DNA of 57,289 bases from Flavobacterium cyanobacteriorum (GTDB taxonomy: Bacteria; Bacteroidota; Bacteroidia; Flavobacteriales; Flavobacteriaceae), in contig NZ_NOXV01000299.1 of NCBI RefSeq assembly GCF_002251835.1, positions 30,969 through 88,257 of the forward strand, in the 5' to 3' direction. Positions 33,836 through 42,370 of the stretch are shown one piece after another. The translations under genes were made by a program, and so were the position numbers. Numbering within the stretch: position 1 is the stretch's first letter; each line of letters begins with the position of its first letter. The notes under the pieces are model-generated. The model made no database searches. It was not told the DNA's origin and saw only the letters and a program-made list of their open reading frames with translations.

Positions 33836-34889
33836 TGATTTTATCCCAATTAAACTCCTTTACAATGATATTATAATTATCCTTAACCATCGGTATGTTA
33901 TCTTCTTTTTTTAAAGATTTAATTAGTGAAGATACTTCTTGCGTATTTTTAAAGTAATAGGCATTTTTTTTAAGCACGCCTTTGTTAAAATCATTATTAT
34001 GTGCTGCTATCAAAGCTTGCGACGCCATGGCTTCTAACAATGAGGGGTTGGTGCCACCCACGGAGTGGCCGTGAAAATAAATGTTGCTAAAATATCGTAA
34101 ATTATTTAAGTTCTGAAGATTATAAACACCGCCTAAAAACCTTATGTTAGGATATGGCTTATATTTTTCGGTCAGTTTAATGCCATATTTGTTTTTGGTA
34201 TTATTGCCAACCACGAGTATTGGGGCATTAGTACCTGACTGCACTACGCCCTGCAGCACCATATCAATATTATTTTCCGGCTCAAAGCGTGCCATTACCA
34301 TATTATAGCCATATTTAGCTAAACCATACTGGGAAAGGATGCTTTCATCGGGAGTATCGAAGGGATGTGCCCCATAGGCTATATAGGTTGATTCTTTGCC
34401 GTATTTTTTTTTAAGGTAAGATTGTATGCCCAGAGAATCGGCCACAAGATAGTGGCTGCTCAGGGCGGCAAGACGTTCGGCAAATTTGAGGAACTGTCGC
34501 ACCGGCCTTATGTACTTGGACCGCTTCCATTCCAGCCCGTCCATGTTTGTTATTATAATTGATTTTTTTTTAGGAAGAAGGAAAAACCAAACGGAGTTAC
34601 TGGTATATCCTAACTGCAGTATGATATCAAAATTCCTTTGCCTTGAATCTGTTATACAATTATAGTCATATATAAACTGGCCGAATGTCCCAAATCTATA
34701 TTCAGGGTCATACTTGTGGAGCAGGTTTACACCATTAAAACTTTTTTCCTGGTAAGGGTGGTCATGAGATCCATATACATATACTTCGTGGCCTTTATTT
34801 ACCAAATATTCTGAAAAAAATTCTGCAAACTGTTCAAATCCGCCGTAGTGATTAGGGATGCCTCTTGTTCCTAATATGGCTATTTTCAT
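33777..34889 (-). CDS. Glycosyltransferase with DUF1972 N-terminus (rhamnosyltransferase-like)
   Basis: A 370-residue GT-B transferase. The N-terminal MKIAILGTRGIPNHYGGFEQ fits DUF1972 (rhamnosyltransferase-like family), and the C-terminal region with SVGGTNPSLLEAMASQALIA is a GT4-like donor-binding part. It should transfer a sugar, plausibly rhamnose given the Rml genes, onto a lipid-linked intermediate at the cytosolic face. ATG at 34889 is preferred over an in-frame TTG three bases upstream. A -7 box (TATTTTTG, 34906-34913) lies 16 bases upstream, suggesting an internal promoter. Confidence 0.85.
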   Translation of the reverse strand: MKIAILGTRGIPNHYGGFEQFAEFFSEYLVNKGHEVYVYGSHDHPYQEKSFNGVNLLHKYDPEYRFGTFGQFIYDYNCITDSRQRNFDIILQLGYTSNSVWFFLLPKKKSIIITNMDGLEWKRSKYIRPVRQFLKFAERLAALSSHYLVADSLGIQSYLKKKYGKESTYIAYGAHPFDTPDESILSQYGLAKYGYNMVMARFEPENNIDMVLQGVVQSGTNAPILVVGNNTKNKYGIKLTEKYKPYPNIRFLGGVYNLQNLNNLRYFSNIYFHGHSVGGTNPSLLEAMASQALIAAHNNDFNKGVLKKNAYYFKNTQEVSSLIKSLKKEDNIPMVKDNYNIIVKEFNWDKINEDYLQLFEQCLEKRFEFC

Positions 34890-34905
34890 CAAAAATCAAT
34901 TTTGA

Positions 34906-34913
34906 CAAAAATA
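34906..34913 (-). promoter_or_regulatory. -7 promoter element (TATTTTTG), internal promoter of the polysaccharide locus
   Basis: Minus-strand TATTTTTG fits the TAnnTTTG consensus, 16 bases upstream of the DUF1972 glycosyltransferase ATG, within the 87-base gap after the GT4 gene. No -33 TTG at the right spacing. Confidence 0.4.
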
Positions 34914-34976
34914 CTATTTTAAACTAAAAAAAAAGATTTTTGGATTTAAAGTTAGAAAAATATGGTAATCACTATT

Positions 34977-36146
34977 TTATTGAAGCATTTTGCTAAAAAT
35001 ATCTTCAAATTGCTTAACATGGCTCTTTAGTGAAAAAAGCTGCTGAACCCGTTTTATGCCTATTTCTCCAAAACTTTTCCTTTTGCCCGCATCTGTTACC
35101 AGTTTTTCAAGGTATCCCGCTAAATCTGCTGCATCATTTGGCCTGAATAAATATCCGGTTTCATTGTGCAGCACTATCTCTGTAAGCCCTCCATGGTTTG
35201 CCGCAACTACAGGCTTGCCACAACTCATTGCTTCTATGGCAACCATCCCGAAAGGTTCAGGCTCAGTTGATGGTACAACGGCAATATCGATTGATTGCCA
35301 GAATTTCCAGATTTCTTCTTGGAAAGGGATAACCCGGACCACATTAGCCAGCTGATATTCAAGCACCCTTGCTTTTAGCCTTTCTTCAAACCATTCCTGG
35401 TTGGGCGGTGCGGAACCTATATATACCAGCCTGCATTGTTTGTGGCGTGGATATATTTGTTTAAACGCCTCAAGAAGCAGCAATTGGCCTTTCCAGCCAT
35501 TAATCCTGCCAAACAAGCCTATTACAATTTCATCATCTGAAACTTTAAAAATTTGTTTTTTAACATCATTAACAACAGCCGGCGGTATTTCGGGCTTTGC
35601 TTCAAGGTCAAGGCCGTTCCATATAAAATTTGATTTTGCCATGAGTACAGAATTGCCTTTGACCCAGAAATCCATAGTGGCTTTAGAATCATAAACTATT
35701 TTGTGGTTGCTTTTTATACCCAGAAGGGCCTTAAAGCCTTTGTTGAAGATTACGGGCTTTGCAATAATTTCCTGCACATGCCACAAGTGTTGTATTTTGT
35801 ACTTTCGTGCAAAAACAATCCCAATTAAAGATGCCAGGGTATGTGAATATACTAAATCAAAGTTTTTTTCACGGTGTAGTGCCTCTATTTTCTGTAGCCC
35901 CTCTTTGTATTCCCTGAAAAATTTAACCACTCCGCTTACTGAAAACATTTTACGGTATAGTTTAAGGATCGGGGCTATTATTACCTCTATCCCGTTTTTT
36001 TCGAATTCACGCTTCAATGGCCCGTCAGAAGGAAGTAAAACCGTGGCAGTATATTTTGCCCTGTCAAGGTTTGAGATAAACATTAATATGGTTTTGTCGG
36101 ACCCATATAATTCAGCTGACTGATGTATGAATAGTATGTTTTTCAT
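34977..36146 (-). CDS. Glycosyltransferase family 4
   Basis: A 389-residue GT-B enzyme with an N-terminal acceptor domain (LFIHQSAELYGSDKTILMF) and the GT4 donor site GLFGRINGWKGQLLLLEAF followed by PSTEPEPFGMVAIEAMSCGK, the EPFG...EAM signature. It builds the lipid-linked repeat unit in the cytosol. The gene overlaps the upstream polymerase by 35 bases and has 87 bases downstream before the next gene. The donor sugar is not evident. Confidence 0.9.
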   Translation of the reverse strand: MKNILFIHQSAELYGSDKTILMFISNLDRAKYTATVLLPSDGPLKREFEKNGIEVIIAPILKLYRKMFSVSGVVKFFREYKEGLQKIEALHREKNFDLVYSHTLASLIGIVFARKYKIQHLWHVQEIIAKPVIFNKGFKALLGIKSNHKIVYDSKATMDFWVKGNSVLMAKSNFIWNGLDLEAKPEIPPAVVNDVKKQIFKVSDDEIVIGLFGRINGWKGQLLLLEAFKQIYPRHKQCRLVYIGSAPPNQEWFEERLKARVLEYQLANVVRVIPFQEEIWKFWQSIDIAVVPSTEPEPFGMVAIEAMSCGKPVVAANHGGLTEIVLHNETGYLFRPNDAADLAGYLEKLVTDAGKRKSFGEIGIKRVQQLFSLKSHVKQFEDIFSKMLQ

Positions 36147-37368
36147 TTTTAAGTGTTATTTCCCTATAGGCAATAAGAAATCCTATTAGTACTGATTTAG
36201 ATTCTGTGAGGTTATAAAACCCTAAAAAAACCCAATTAGATATTAACAGGAATATGCCGGTGCCTATGAAAAGTAAATTGATTTTCTTAATGGTTGTGCT
36301 GGTGCTTTTTTTCTTTTTAAAAAAGAAAATAATTGTATATAAATATATCAATACACCTATTATACCCGCTTTTAAAAAAACAATCATAAACCCGTTATGC
36401 AGGATGGATATGTATCTAAGTTCCATATCGCCTAAATATACTTTTTGTTTTAAATCGACCTGAGAACCTATTCCTTTGCCAAAAAATGTAGGTATAATAC
36501 CATCTGCTGTTACCTGCCGCACCGTCATTATATTCTCGTGAGACCTGTAATTATCATTAAATTCTATATAATCAAACCTGTTTACTTTTGTTTTAAAAGG
36601 CTCCAGGGGGGCAACCTTTATCTTGTACAGGAATCCTTCAAACCCTTCAGCTTTACGCCTTGGGTTAGTTGACAACACGGCCAAATACCCCACAACCAAA
36701 AAAACAGCCATTCCTGTGAATATTTTGATAGCTTTCGGGGTAAGGGCAAAATAGCCTTTGATGGCTAAAATTAATACGGCAAATTGTATAAAGTTGGTCC
36801 TGGCCAGGTACAGAAAGGAGGAGGTGGCGAGTACAGCCGTATAAAAAAGCCATTTCCTGCGGCTCATCTTTATCCCAAACTCCCTATGGAAAATGAGGAA
36901 TACCAGAGTATAAATTTCATAATCGCTGAAGTAACCGGCATACATCCTCAAATCTGCTACTGTACGTGCATGATAATACAGCAGGGCAACAAGAATCATG
37001 GCCAGGTGGCAGAGCGCAATAAATAAACCTGTATTAATAATCAGAGGAAATGCATTCTGAAAGTTACGCCGGCAGAGCTGGTATCCTATAAGGAAACCTA
37101 TGACGGGTTTTGATAAATACGTTATATCCCTAATCCTGAAAAAGAACTCATATTTATAAAAGAAAGATACGATAACAGCTATGAGCAATATAAGCAGATA
37201 TGATGCCAAAAGCTTTAGAAGGCTTATGGAATAACTGGTGCGTAATGACAGCAGGCATGTTAAAAGCCAAACAGAAAAAGTAAGTTCATAATTATTAAGG
37301 TACGGGACTGTTACGCAGAGTACAAACAGGAATTGATACCATATATTATGAGGGATTTTAATTATCAC
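36112..37368 (-). CDS. O-antigen polymerase-like membrane protein B
   Basis: A 418-residue protein with about 10-11 membrane helices and a periplasmic loop near 235-320 ending in LHNGFMIVFLKAGIIGVLIYL, as in Wzy polymerases. The start codon is GTG at 37368, 3 bases after the acyltransferase stop; no closer ATG is available. The locus thus has two polymerase/ligase-like proteins. Which of them joins repeat units and which attaches the chain to lipid A or a carrier is unresolved. Confidence 0.7.
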   Translation of the reverse strand: MIIKIPHNIWYQFLFVLCVTVPYLNNYELTFSVWLLTCLLSLRTSYSISLLKLLASYLLILLIAVIVSFFYKYEFFFRIRDITYLSKPVIGFLIGYQLCRRNFQNAFPLIINTGLFIALCHLAMILVALLYYHARTVADLRMYAGYFSDYEIYTLVFLIFHREFGIKMSRRKWLFYTAVLATSSFLYLARTNFIQFAVLILAIKGYFALTPKAIKIFTGMAVFLVVGYLAVLSTNPRRKAEGFEGFLYKIKVAPLEPFKTKVNRFDYIEFNDNYRSHENIMTVRQVTADGIIPTFFGKGIGSQVDLKQKVYLGDMELRYISILHNGFMIVFLKAGIIGVLIYLYTIIFFFKKKKSTSTTIKKINLLFIGTGIFLLISNWVFLGFYNLTESKSVLIGFLIAYREITLKNEKHTIHTSVS

Positions 37369-37371
37369 GAA

Positions 37372-38046
37372 TTATATGGTTTTAATAATTTTAGCGGGCA
37401 CGCCTCCGATTATACAATTATCAGGAAATTCACCCCTTACTACCGCTCCTGCGGCAATTACACAATTATCTCCTACTGTAGCGCCGTCAAGAAAAGTAAC
37501 TTTTGCACCTATCCAGATATTATTGCCTACCTGTATCCCTTTGGAGTTGACGCCCTGTTCTCTTATAAGTATGCCGGGGTCCGAAAAATTATGATTTTCT
37601 GAATGAAAAGATATATAAGACCCTCCTATGACATCCCGCCCTATTGTGATGCCGCCCGGCGCTCCAAAATGTGTAAAATCGCCAAAAGCTGAATTCGGGC
37701 CGATTACCATGCCTTTGCCATATTTTGCTAAGTGGCTTGTGGATAGAAGTTTTGAGTAAGACCCTATTTTTACATTATCTCCAAAGACAATTTTCTCTGA
37801 GGCATAGGCATCTATTTCAGTATAAGAATTTATAGTTACATTTTTACCAAAAACAATATTCCTTTTGTTAAGAACGGTAACGCTTGTGCCTAAAAAAACC
37901 TTTTTGCGAAGGTAAAGGATGCCCCGGACCATCATAATAAGGCGAATATAAAATGTGCGCAGCAATAGTGATTCAGGTATCCTGCTATCTATCTCATATC
38001 TCTTTCCCGATTTTTCAAGATAGCTTTGTATAAACTTCCGGATCAT
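37372..38046 (-). CDS. Acyltransferase with left-handed beta-helix (hexapeptide repeats)
   Basis: A 224-residue LbH transferase with hexapeptide repeats from about residue 75 (e.g. GDNVKIGSYSKLLSTSHLAK) to the C-terminal IWIGAKVTFLDGATVGDNCV and IAAGAVVRGEFPDN. Such enzymes O- or N-acetylate sugars using acetyl-CoA; a His in GAPGGI...SENHNF is probably catalytic. The ATG overlaps the Wzx stop by 4 bases. It probably decorates the repeat unit. N-terminal 60 residues are less typical. Confidence 0.85.
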   Translation of the reverse strand: MIRKFIQSYLEKSGKRYEIDSRIPESLLLRTFYIRLIMMVRGILYLRKKVFLGTSVTVLNKRNIVFGKNVTINSYTEIDAYASEKIVFGDNVKIGSYSKLLSTSHLAKYGKGMVIGPNSAFGDFTHFGAPGGITIGRDVIGGSYISFHSENHNFSDPGILIREQGVNSKGIQVGNNIWIGAKVTFLDGATVGDNCVIAAGAVVRGEFPDNCIIGGVPAKIIKTI

Positions 38047-39293
38047 TGCCTGTTGTAAAATTTAAGGCGATAAAGGTAAAGAAATATTATTAATAGTTCT
38101 GTTGCTATTAAAGAATAAAAAGCTCCATAAACCTCATAAACAGGTAATAATATATATATTGACAACATACAGAGTATGACTGTAACAGTAGTAACAATAA
38201 TATAAAATTGTTTATGGTTAAAAGCAAGAACCAGTTGCTTTAACGGTATTGAAACAGCCATTAATAGCGGTATAAGAACAGCTATTTGTAAAAGCCTGCT
38301 TAAAATATACCTGTTGGTGGTATTAAAATAAGCAACGACATCATAGGAAAAATAGTATAACACAGCCATCCCGGCTAATATAAAAATAAAGTTGAGGCCA
38401 TTATACAACATCCAGCCCTTTATGGCTTTGTTCAAACCCTGTTCTGCCGAATAGCATATCTTTGGAAATACATAATTAAAAAATAAAAATATATAGGTTT
38501 TAAAAACTACTATAACCTGCTCAATAATTTTGTATTGCCCTGCCATAAGGTTGCCGCCTAGCAAACTTATGATTATAATGGGTAAATTTAGCTGTAGGGC
38601 CACAAAAATTTGCGATGTGAACATTGTAAAGTCGCGTTTCAAAAAATTAAAAATTTCTGGGAAAGGAACGCGTAACAATTTAAAATTATGCCTTTTGAAT
38701 ATTAATACCAGGAATAAGGCATTAGAAAAAATCATTCCCATACCCCAAAGCAGGTTGACATAAATATAGTCTTGGGGTGATTTTACAACTATATATACGC
38801 CGATAAGGTATATAGCCTTAGATAAAATATTTCCGTAAGTGATCCATTTTACATTTTCAACGCCCTGGAGAAACCAAACGGGGCTTAAAAACTGCCCCGC
38901 CAGGATAGACAGGCTTAAAAAAAACATATCCTGCTCCCTTACAAATAATGGCACCATAAAAAAAAGCACTGATGCAGCTATGACTATAAGGATAAAGATA
39001 AAAGCTCTTGCATAATAACTGGTGAGCAACAGTTGCTCAAGCGCTTTATGATTATTCCTGTTTAATGAAGCTTCTCTCACGCCAACAAGGTCGGCACCAT
39101 AATCAACAAATACAATTAAGAAGAAGGAAACAGCCAGACCAACGCCTACTTTACCAAAATTTTCTTCACCACAAATGCCAACTATGTAAGGTATAATGAT
39201 TAAAGGTGTAACCAAATTAAACATCTGGCCGAAACCATATGTCATGAGTTTTGTTACTTGCCCGTTTAATAGTATTTGTTTAACGTTGATCAT
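38043..39293 (-). CDS. Wzx-type O-unit flippase
   Basis: A 416-residue membrane protein with about 12 helices, beginning with an N-terminal helix and LMTYGFGQMFNLVTPLIIIP, characteristic of MOP-superfamily flippases that move undecaprenyl-linked repeat units to the periplasm. The ATG shares its A with the TAA of the lipoprotein gene upstream (TAATG). It pairs functionally with the polymerase-like genes downstream. AT-rich composition. Confidence 0.85.
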   Translation of the reverse strand: MINVKQILLNGQVTKLMTYGFGQMFNLVTPLIIIPYIVGICGEENFGKVGVGLAVSFFLIVFVDYGADLVGVREASLNRNNHKALEQLLLTSYYARAFIFILIVIAASVLFFMVPLFVREQDMFFLSLSILAGQFLSPVWFLQGVENVKWITYGNILSKAIYLIGVYIVVKSPQDYIYVNLLWGMGMIFSNALFLVLIFKRHNFKLLRVPFPEIFNFLKRDFTMFTSQIFVALQLNLPIIIISLLGGNLMAGQYKIIEQVIVVFKTYIFLFFNYVFPKICYSAEQGLNKAIKGWMLYNGLNFIFILAGMAVLYYFSYDVVAYFNTTNRYILSRLLQIAVLIPLLMAVSIPLKQLVLAFNHKQFYIIVTTVTVILCMLSIYILLPVYEVYGAFYSLIATELLIIFLYLYRLKFYNRQ

Positions 39294-39829
39294 TAATTTC
39301 TTTTGGAAGGCAGATGATTGCTATTTATTGAGGTAAGTTCTATAAGGCAATGTTTTAGATTATCGGCATTAGGATATAACATAGGCCCGTTTAACTGGCC
39401 TTTTACCTTTTTTCTTAGCAATCCTGTTTTCCTGTCCAGGGTAGCATAGCTATCATTGAGCCAAAAATAATTATATATATCCCTGCCTTTGATTTCTAAT
39501 GCTTTTTCTTTGTAGAAAAACTTAACCTGATTTAATACAATATCATCCTGGTCACGATTTCGCCCTAAATCAATTCTGAGCTGGGTTGGGACTGTATCTT
39601 TGGGAAACTCGAGTGCTACGGTCTGGTTTTTATTACTACCTTTTACTTTTACCCAGAATGCCTGAATTTCGTTGAAATTTATGGAGCCATCAGTAGTGTA
39701 AAACACCTGTATAGAATCGTTTTTTTTCATTACGACATCTACGTTTATTCTAAATCCTTCCGCTTTTTCCCGGGGAGTGGTACACGCATTGAGAATAAAC
39801 AGCAATATTACAACAGGATAGTATCTCAT
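39293..39829 (-). CDS. Uncharacterised lipoprotein A, paralogue of its neighbour
   Basis: A 178-residue lipoprotein from ATG at 39829 (a longer TTG start is unlikely): signal peptide with LNAC (Cys16). It aligns over about 100 residues with lipoprotein B (39906-40466): VFYTTDGSINF/VYYTEDGTIEF, FPKDTVPTQLRIDLGRN/FPADIIPTHIRLDLGLN, then EIKG and YF. The pattern suggests one beta-sandwich, possibly sugar-binding, as in domains appended to cell-surface glycosyltransferases; that is inference. It overlaps the Wzx gene by one base. No known function. Confidence 0.7.
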   Translation of the reverse strand: MRYYPVVILLFILNACTTPREKAEGFRINVDVVMKKNDSIQVFYTTDGSINFNEIQAFWVKVKGSNKNQTVALEFPKDTVPTQLRIDLGRNRDQDDIVLNQVKFFYKEKALEIKGRDIYNYFWLNDSYATLDRKTGLLRKKVKGQLNGPMLYPNADNLKHCLIELTSINSNHLPSKRN

Positions 39830-39851
39830 AATTGTCAATAAGTTATAAAAT

Positions 39852-39889
39852 AAAAAAACTACAGGCAGAAATTTGACTGTAGTTTTTTT
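39852..39889. terminator. Symmetric bidirectional terminator between the two lipoprotein genes
   Basis: AAAAAAACTACAG (39852-39864) and CTGTAGTTTTTTT (39877-39889) are perfect 13-base complements around a 12-base loop, with A/T tracts at both ends. It divides the polysaccharide locus into two transcription blocks, 16 bases after the lipoprotein B stop. Confidence 0.85.
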
Positions 39890-39905
39890 ATTTATTGTGT
39901 AGCGA

Positions 39906-40466
39906 TTAATTTGTGGCTTTTAGCCCTGCTGTTATTTGTTTTATCTTATTTACAAGTTCCTGCCTTGGATAGTAATAAGGGGTTTTATATTCCGTACCAT
40001 TCTTTATAAATGTGATAGTTGCTTTAGAGGGATCTACAGTTGTTTTAAACTGGTTGTCAATTACAAAATAGTCAAAGAATTGAGAACCTTTGATTTCTAT
40101 TGCATTATCCAGATAACCAATTTTAATTTTTGAAATAGTTACAGAATCCTGTTCTTTATTTAACCCTAAATCAAGCCTTATGTGAGTTGGAATAATATCT
40201 GCCGGAAAATCAATTACCATAGTTTCTTCCTTATTTGCGGCTATACCCCTCCACAATGCTTTTTCTGGCTTAAATTCAATAGTACCGTCTTCGGTATAAT
40301 AAACTGCAAAATCATCTTTTTTTGCTGCCTGGGCTGTTATTTCAACATAAAAGTTCTCTTTAACCGGAGCTTTTTTATTCTCAGTATTTTCGTCTTTTTT
40401 TTCTTCTTTACATGAAATTGATAAAAAGCCTATTGCCGTAAGTGCTAATAATACTATTTTTTTCAT
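39906..40466 (-). CDS. Uncharacterised lipoprotein B, paralogue of its neighbour
   Basis: A 186-residue lipoprotein: signal peptide with lipobox SISC (Cys19) and a Lys/Glu-rich linker, then the same domain as lipoprotein A, with conserved YYTEDGTIEF, WRGIAANKEETMVIDFPADI, RLDLGLNKEQDSVTI and AIEIKG. The domain layout recalls beta-sandwich modules with an FY-x-DG motif often attached to glycosyltransferases. It has a -7 box (TATTTTTG, 40485-40492) and a terminator downstream, so it can be expressed on its own. Function unknown. Confidence 0.7.
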   Translation of the reverse strand: MKKIVLLALTAIGFLSISCKEEKKDENTENKKAPVKENFYVEITAQAAKKDDFAVYYTEDGTIEFKPEKALWRGIAANKEETMVIDFPADIIPTHIRLDLGLNKEQDSVTISKIKIGYLDNAIEIKGSQFFDYFVIDNQFKTTVDPSKATITFIKNGTEYKTPYYYPRQELVNKIKQITAGLKATN

Positions 40467-40484
40467 TCGAATTTAATTTTGTAG

Positions 40485-40492
40485 CAAAAATA
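40485..40492 (-). promoter_or_regulatory. -7 promoter element (TATTTTTG) of lipoprotein B
   Basis: Minus-strand TATTTTTG, matching TAnnTTTG, 18 bases upstream of the lipoprotein B ATG, in the 43-base gap after the GT-C gene. Confidence 0.45.
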
Positions 40493-40509
40493 TAAATTTT
40501 TGCTGACTG

Positions 40510-42360
40510 TTAATTTATTTTTTTTATTGTTATAGAATTAATTATAGCATTACGATCCTGTGTACCCACAACCTCATCATTATCATACTCAACCTGAAGA
40601 TTTAGCCTGCCTCCTTTATGCGTAAACTTTACGGTGGAAGGAGCCGTACCAGGTTGGTTACTAAGATTAAAATCGCCGGCCATCTTATTATTTATGTATA
40701 TGTTAAAATGAGCATTTTCACCATTAAGAGGCTTTTCAGGAAGACTTAATCCATTAAATAAAATAATGTATTCTCCAGGCTTAAATACTGTTGGGGGATA
40801 AACCGATTTTAAATTCTGAACGAATATCATTGACCCAGAGCCATCAAACATTGAGGGGTTAAATTTATGCAAATCCAAAAAACCAGATTCATTATGCCTG
40901 CTTTTAAACTCTATGCCCCATGCGTCAAATGCAGAAATACGATTTCTTAGAACGAAATTTTCTTGTGCAAATTTTAAATTTTCTGGAGTCATGGTAAATG
41001 GCCTTGAGTTTCCGTCAACATACCAAAAAGAAACCGGGTTTTGTTTACCTGTCCTAATCGCGGTCATATAATCATCGAGCGTACTCTCATATGTTGTCAT
41101 ATTATTTTCCTTATTATAATAATATTGCAATATGAAAGCCCAAACTGAAACAACACGTGTTGTTTCAGTTTTTTGTTTATGTATATGAGCTGCTACCGCG
41201 CTAAACTCTGATTTTGTTTTTTTTGTATAATACTGATCTTCAAAAATCACGTAAACAAAAATTAATGAAATCAAAACTACAAGTGTGTTCCTAACTTTTA
41301 TATTACTAATTATTTCAATAGACAAGGCAATGATTAACATCATAGCTGGCACCATAGTAATAAAATAACGGTGAAGAATAATCGAAACACCTAGATATGA
41401 CTTTATTACCATTGTCGATACATAGAAAAGCAACCATATGGATGTTACTAATAATGCGATAAGCATTAATGAAAATTCTTGCTTTTTCGGCTCCTGCTTT
41501 TTTACAATTAATACTGATGCCATAGCCAGGAAAAATATAAGCGCAATAAAAAATATTATTCCAATAACACTGCTTTTGCCTAAAAGTTCTAAATATACTT
41601 GATATAAATATCCCAGATTGGGCTTTGGTATCCAAAATGACTGTAAACCTGAAACCTTTAAAATAATGCTTATTGTAGGGGTAAACAATATTAATGTTAA
41701 AATACCTGCAATTAACGATAAGCGGAATAATTTCAGTTTTAATGCTTTTTGTTTTGAAATTACTATAAAAATAAGAATTGTTAAATATACTGCTGCTACA
41801 TTAACAAGGCCTATGGGCTGCATATTAGTGATTAATCCGGCAAAAAGCCCCATAAGCAGCGCATTTTTAAGAGTGGTTTCTTTAATGAATTTTATTAAAT
41901 ATAAATTGGTGATAATAACAAATGTAGCAAGTAGTGCATATGACCGGGCTTCCTGAGAGTATTGGATATGGAAAAGAGATAAGGTAAGTAATAAGGCGGC
42001 AATGAGTCCCAAACGCCTTCCTTTAAGTTCTTTACCTATCTTATACATGTAATAAATACCTACAAGCCCACCTAAAACTGAAACAAGACGTGCAGATATT
42101 ATATTATAGCCGAAAGTGTACGAAAAAAATCGAACCAAAATAAAGTAAAGATGAGGAATACCTTCCCTAAAGCGGATTATATTATCAAAATCATTCCAGG
42201 AAAGGCCGGGATCCGATTGTACCATAGTATGCAGTTCATCAACCCATATATCTTGAAATCCAATATGATAAATTCTTAAAATTGCAGCCACAAGTAATAT
42301 TGACAACAGGATTATGTCTATATTAATCCGTCGGGAATAGAAATTAATGCTTAGCTTCAT
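40510..42360 (-). CDS. GT-C glycosyltransferase (ArnT/GT39-like) with C-terminal beta domain
   Basis: A 616-residue periplasmic sugar transferase that uses a polyprenyl-phosphate sugar. The membrane part (about 1-365, some 11-12 spans) carries the acidic GT-C motif in the first periplasmic loop (QDIWVDELHTM), as in ArnT and PMT enzymes. The soluble C-terminal part ends in an apparent beta-sandwich (about 495-616, with FKPGEYIILFNGLSLPE and FNIYINNKMAGDFNLSN). It should add a sugar in the periplasm, supplied by the GT2 and SMR-like genes nearby. Acceptor is unknown. Confidence 0.8.
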   Translation of the reverse strand: MKLSINFYSRRINIDIILLSILLVAAILRIYHIGFQDIWVDELHTMVQSDPGLSWNDFDNIIRFREGIPHLYFILVRFFSYTFGYNIISARLVSVLGGLVGIYYMYKIGKELKGRRLGLIAALLLTLSLFHIQYSQEARSYALLATFVIITNLYLIKFIKETTLKNALLMGLFAGLITNMQPIGLVNVAAVYLTILIFIVISKQKALKLKLFRLSLIAGILTLILFTPTISIILKVSGLQSFWIPKPNLGYLYQVYLELLGKSSVIGIIFFIALIFFLAMASVLIVKKQEPKKQEFSLMLIALLVTSIWLLFYVSTMVIKSYLGVSIILHRYFITMVPAMMLIIALSIEIISNIKVRNTLVVLISLIFVYVIFEDQYYTKKTKSEFSAVAAHIHKQKTETTRVVSVWAFILQYYYNKENNMTTYESTLDDYMTAIRTGKQNPVSFWYVDGNSRPFTMTPENLKFAQENFVLRNRISAFDAWGIEFKSRHNESGFLDLHKFNPSMFDGSGSMIFVQNLKSVYPPTVFKPGEYIILFNGLSLPEKPLNGENAHFNIYINNKMAGDFNLSNQPGTAPSTVKFTHKGGRLNLQVEYDNDEVVGTQDRNAIINSITIKKIN

Positions 42361-42370
42361 TCTGATATGT

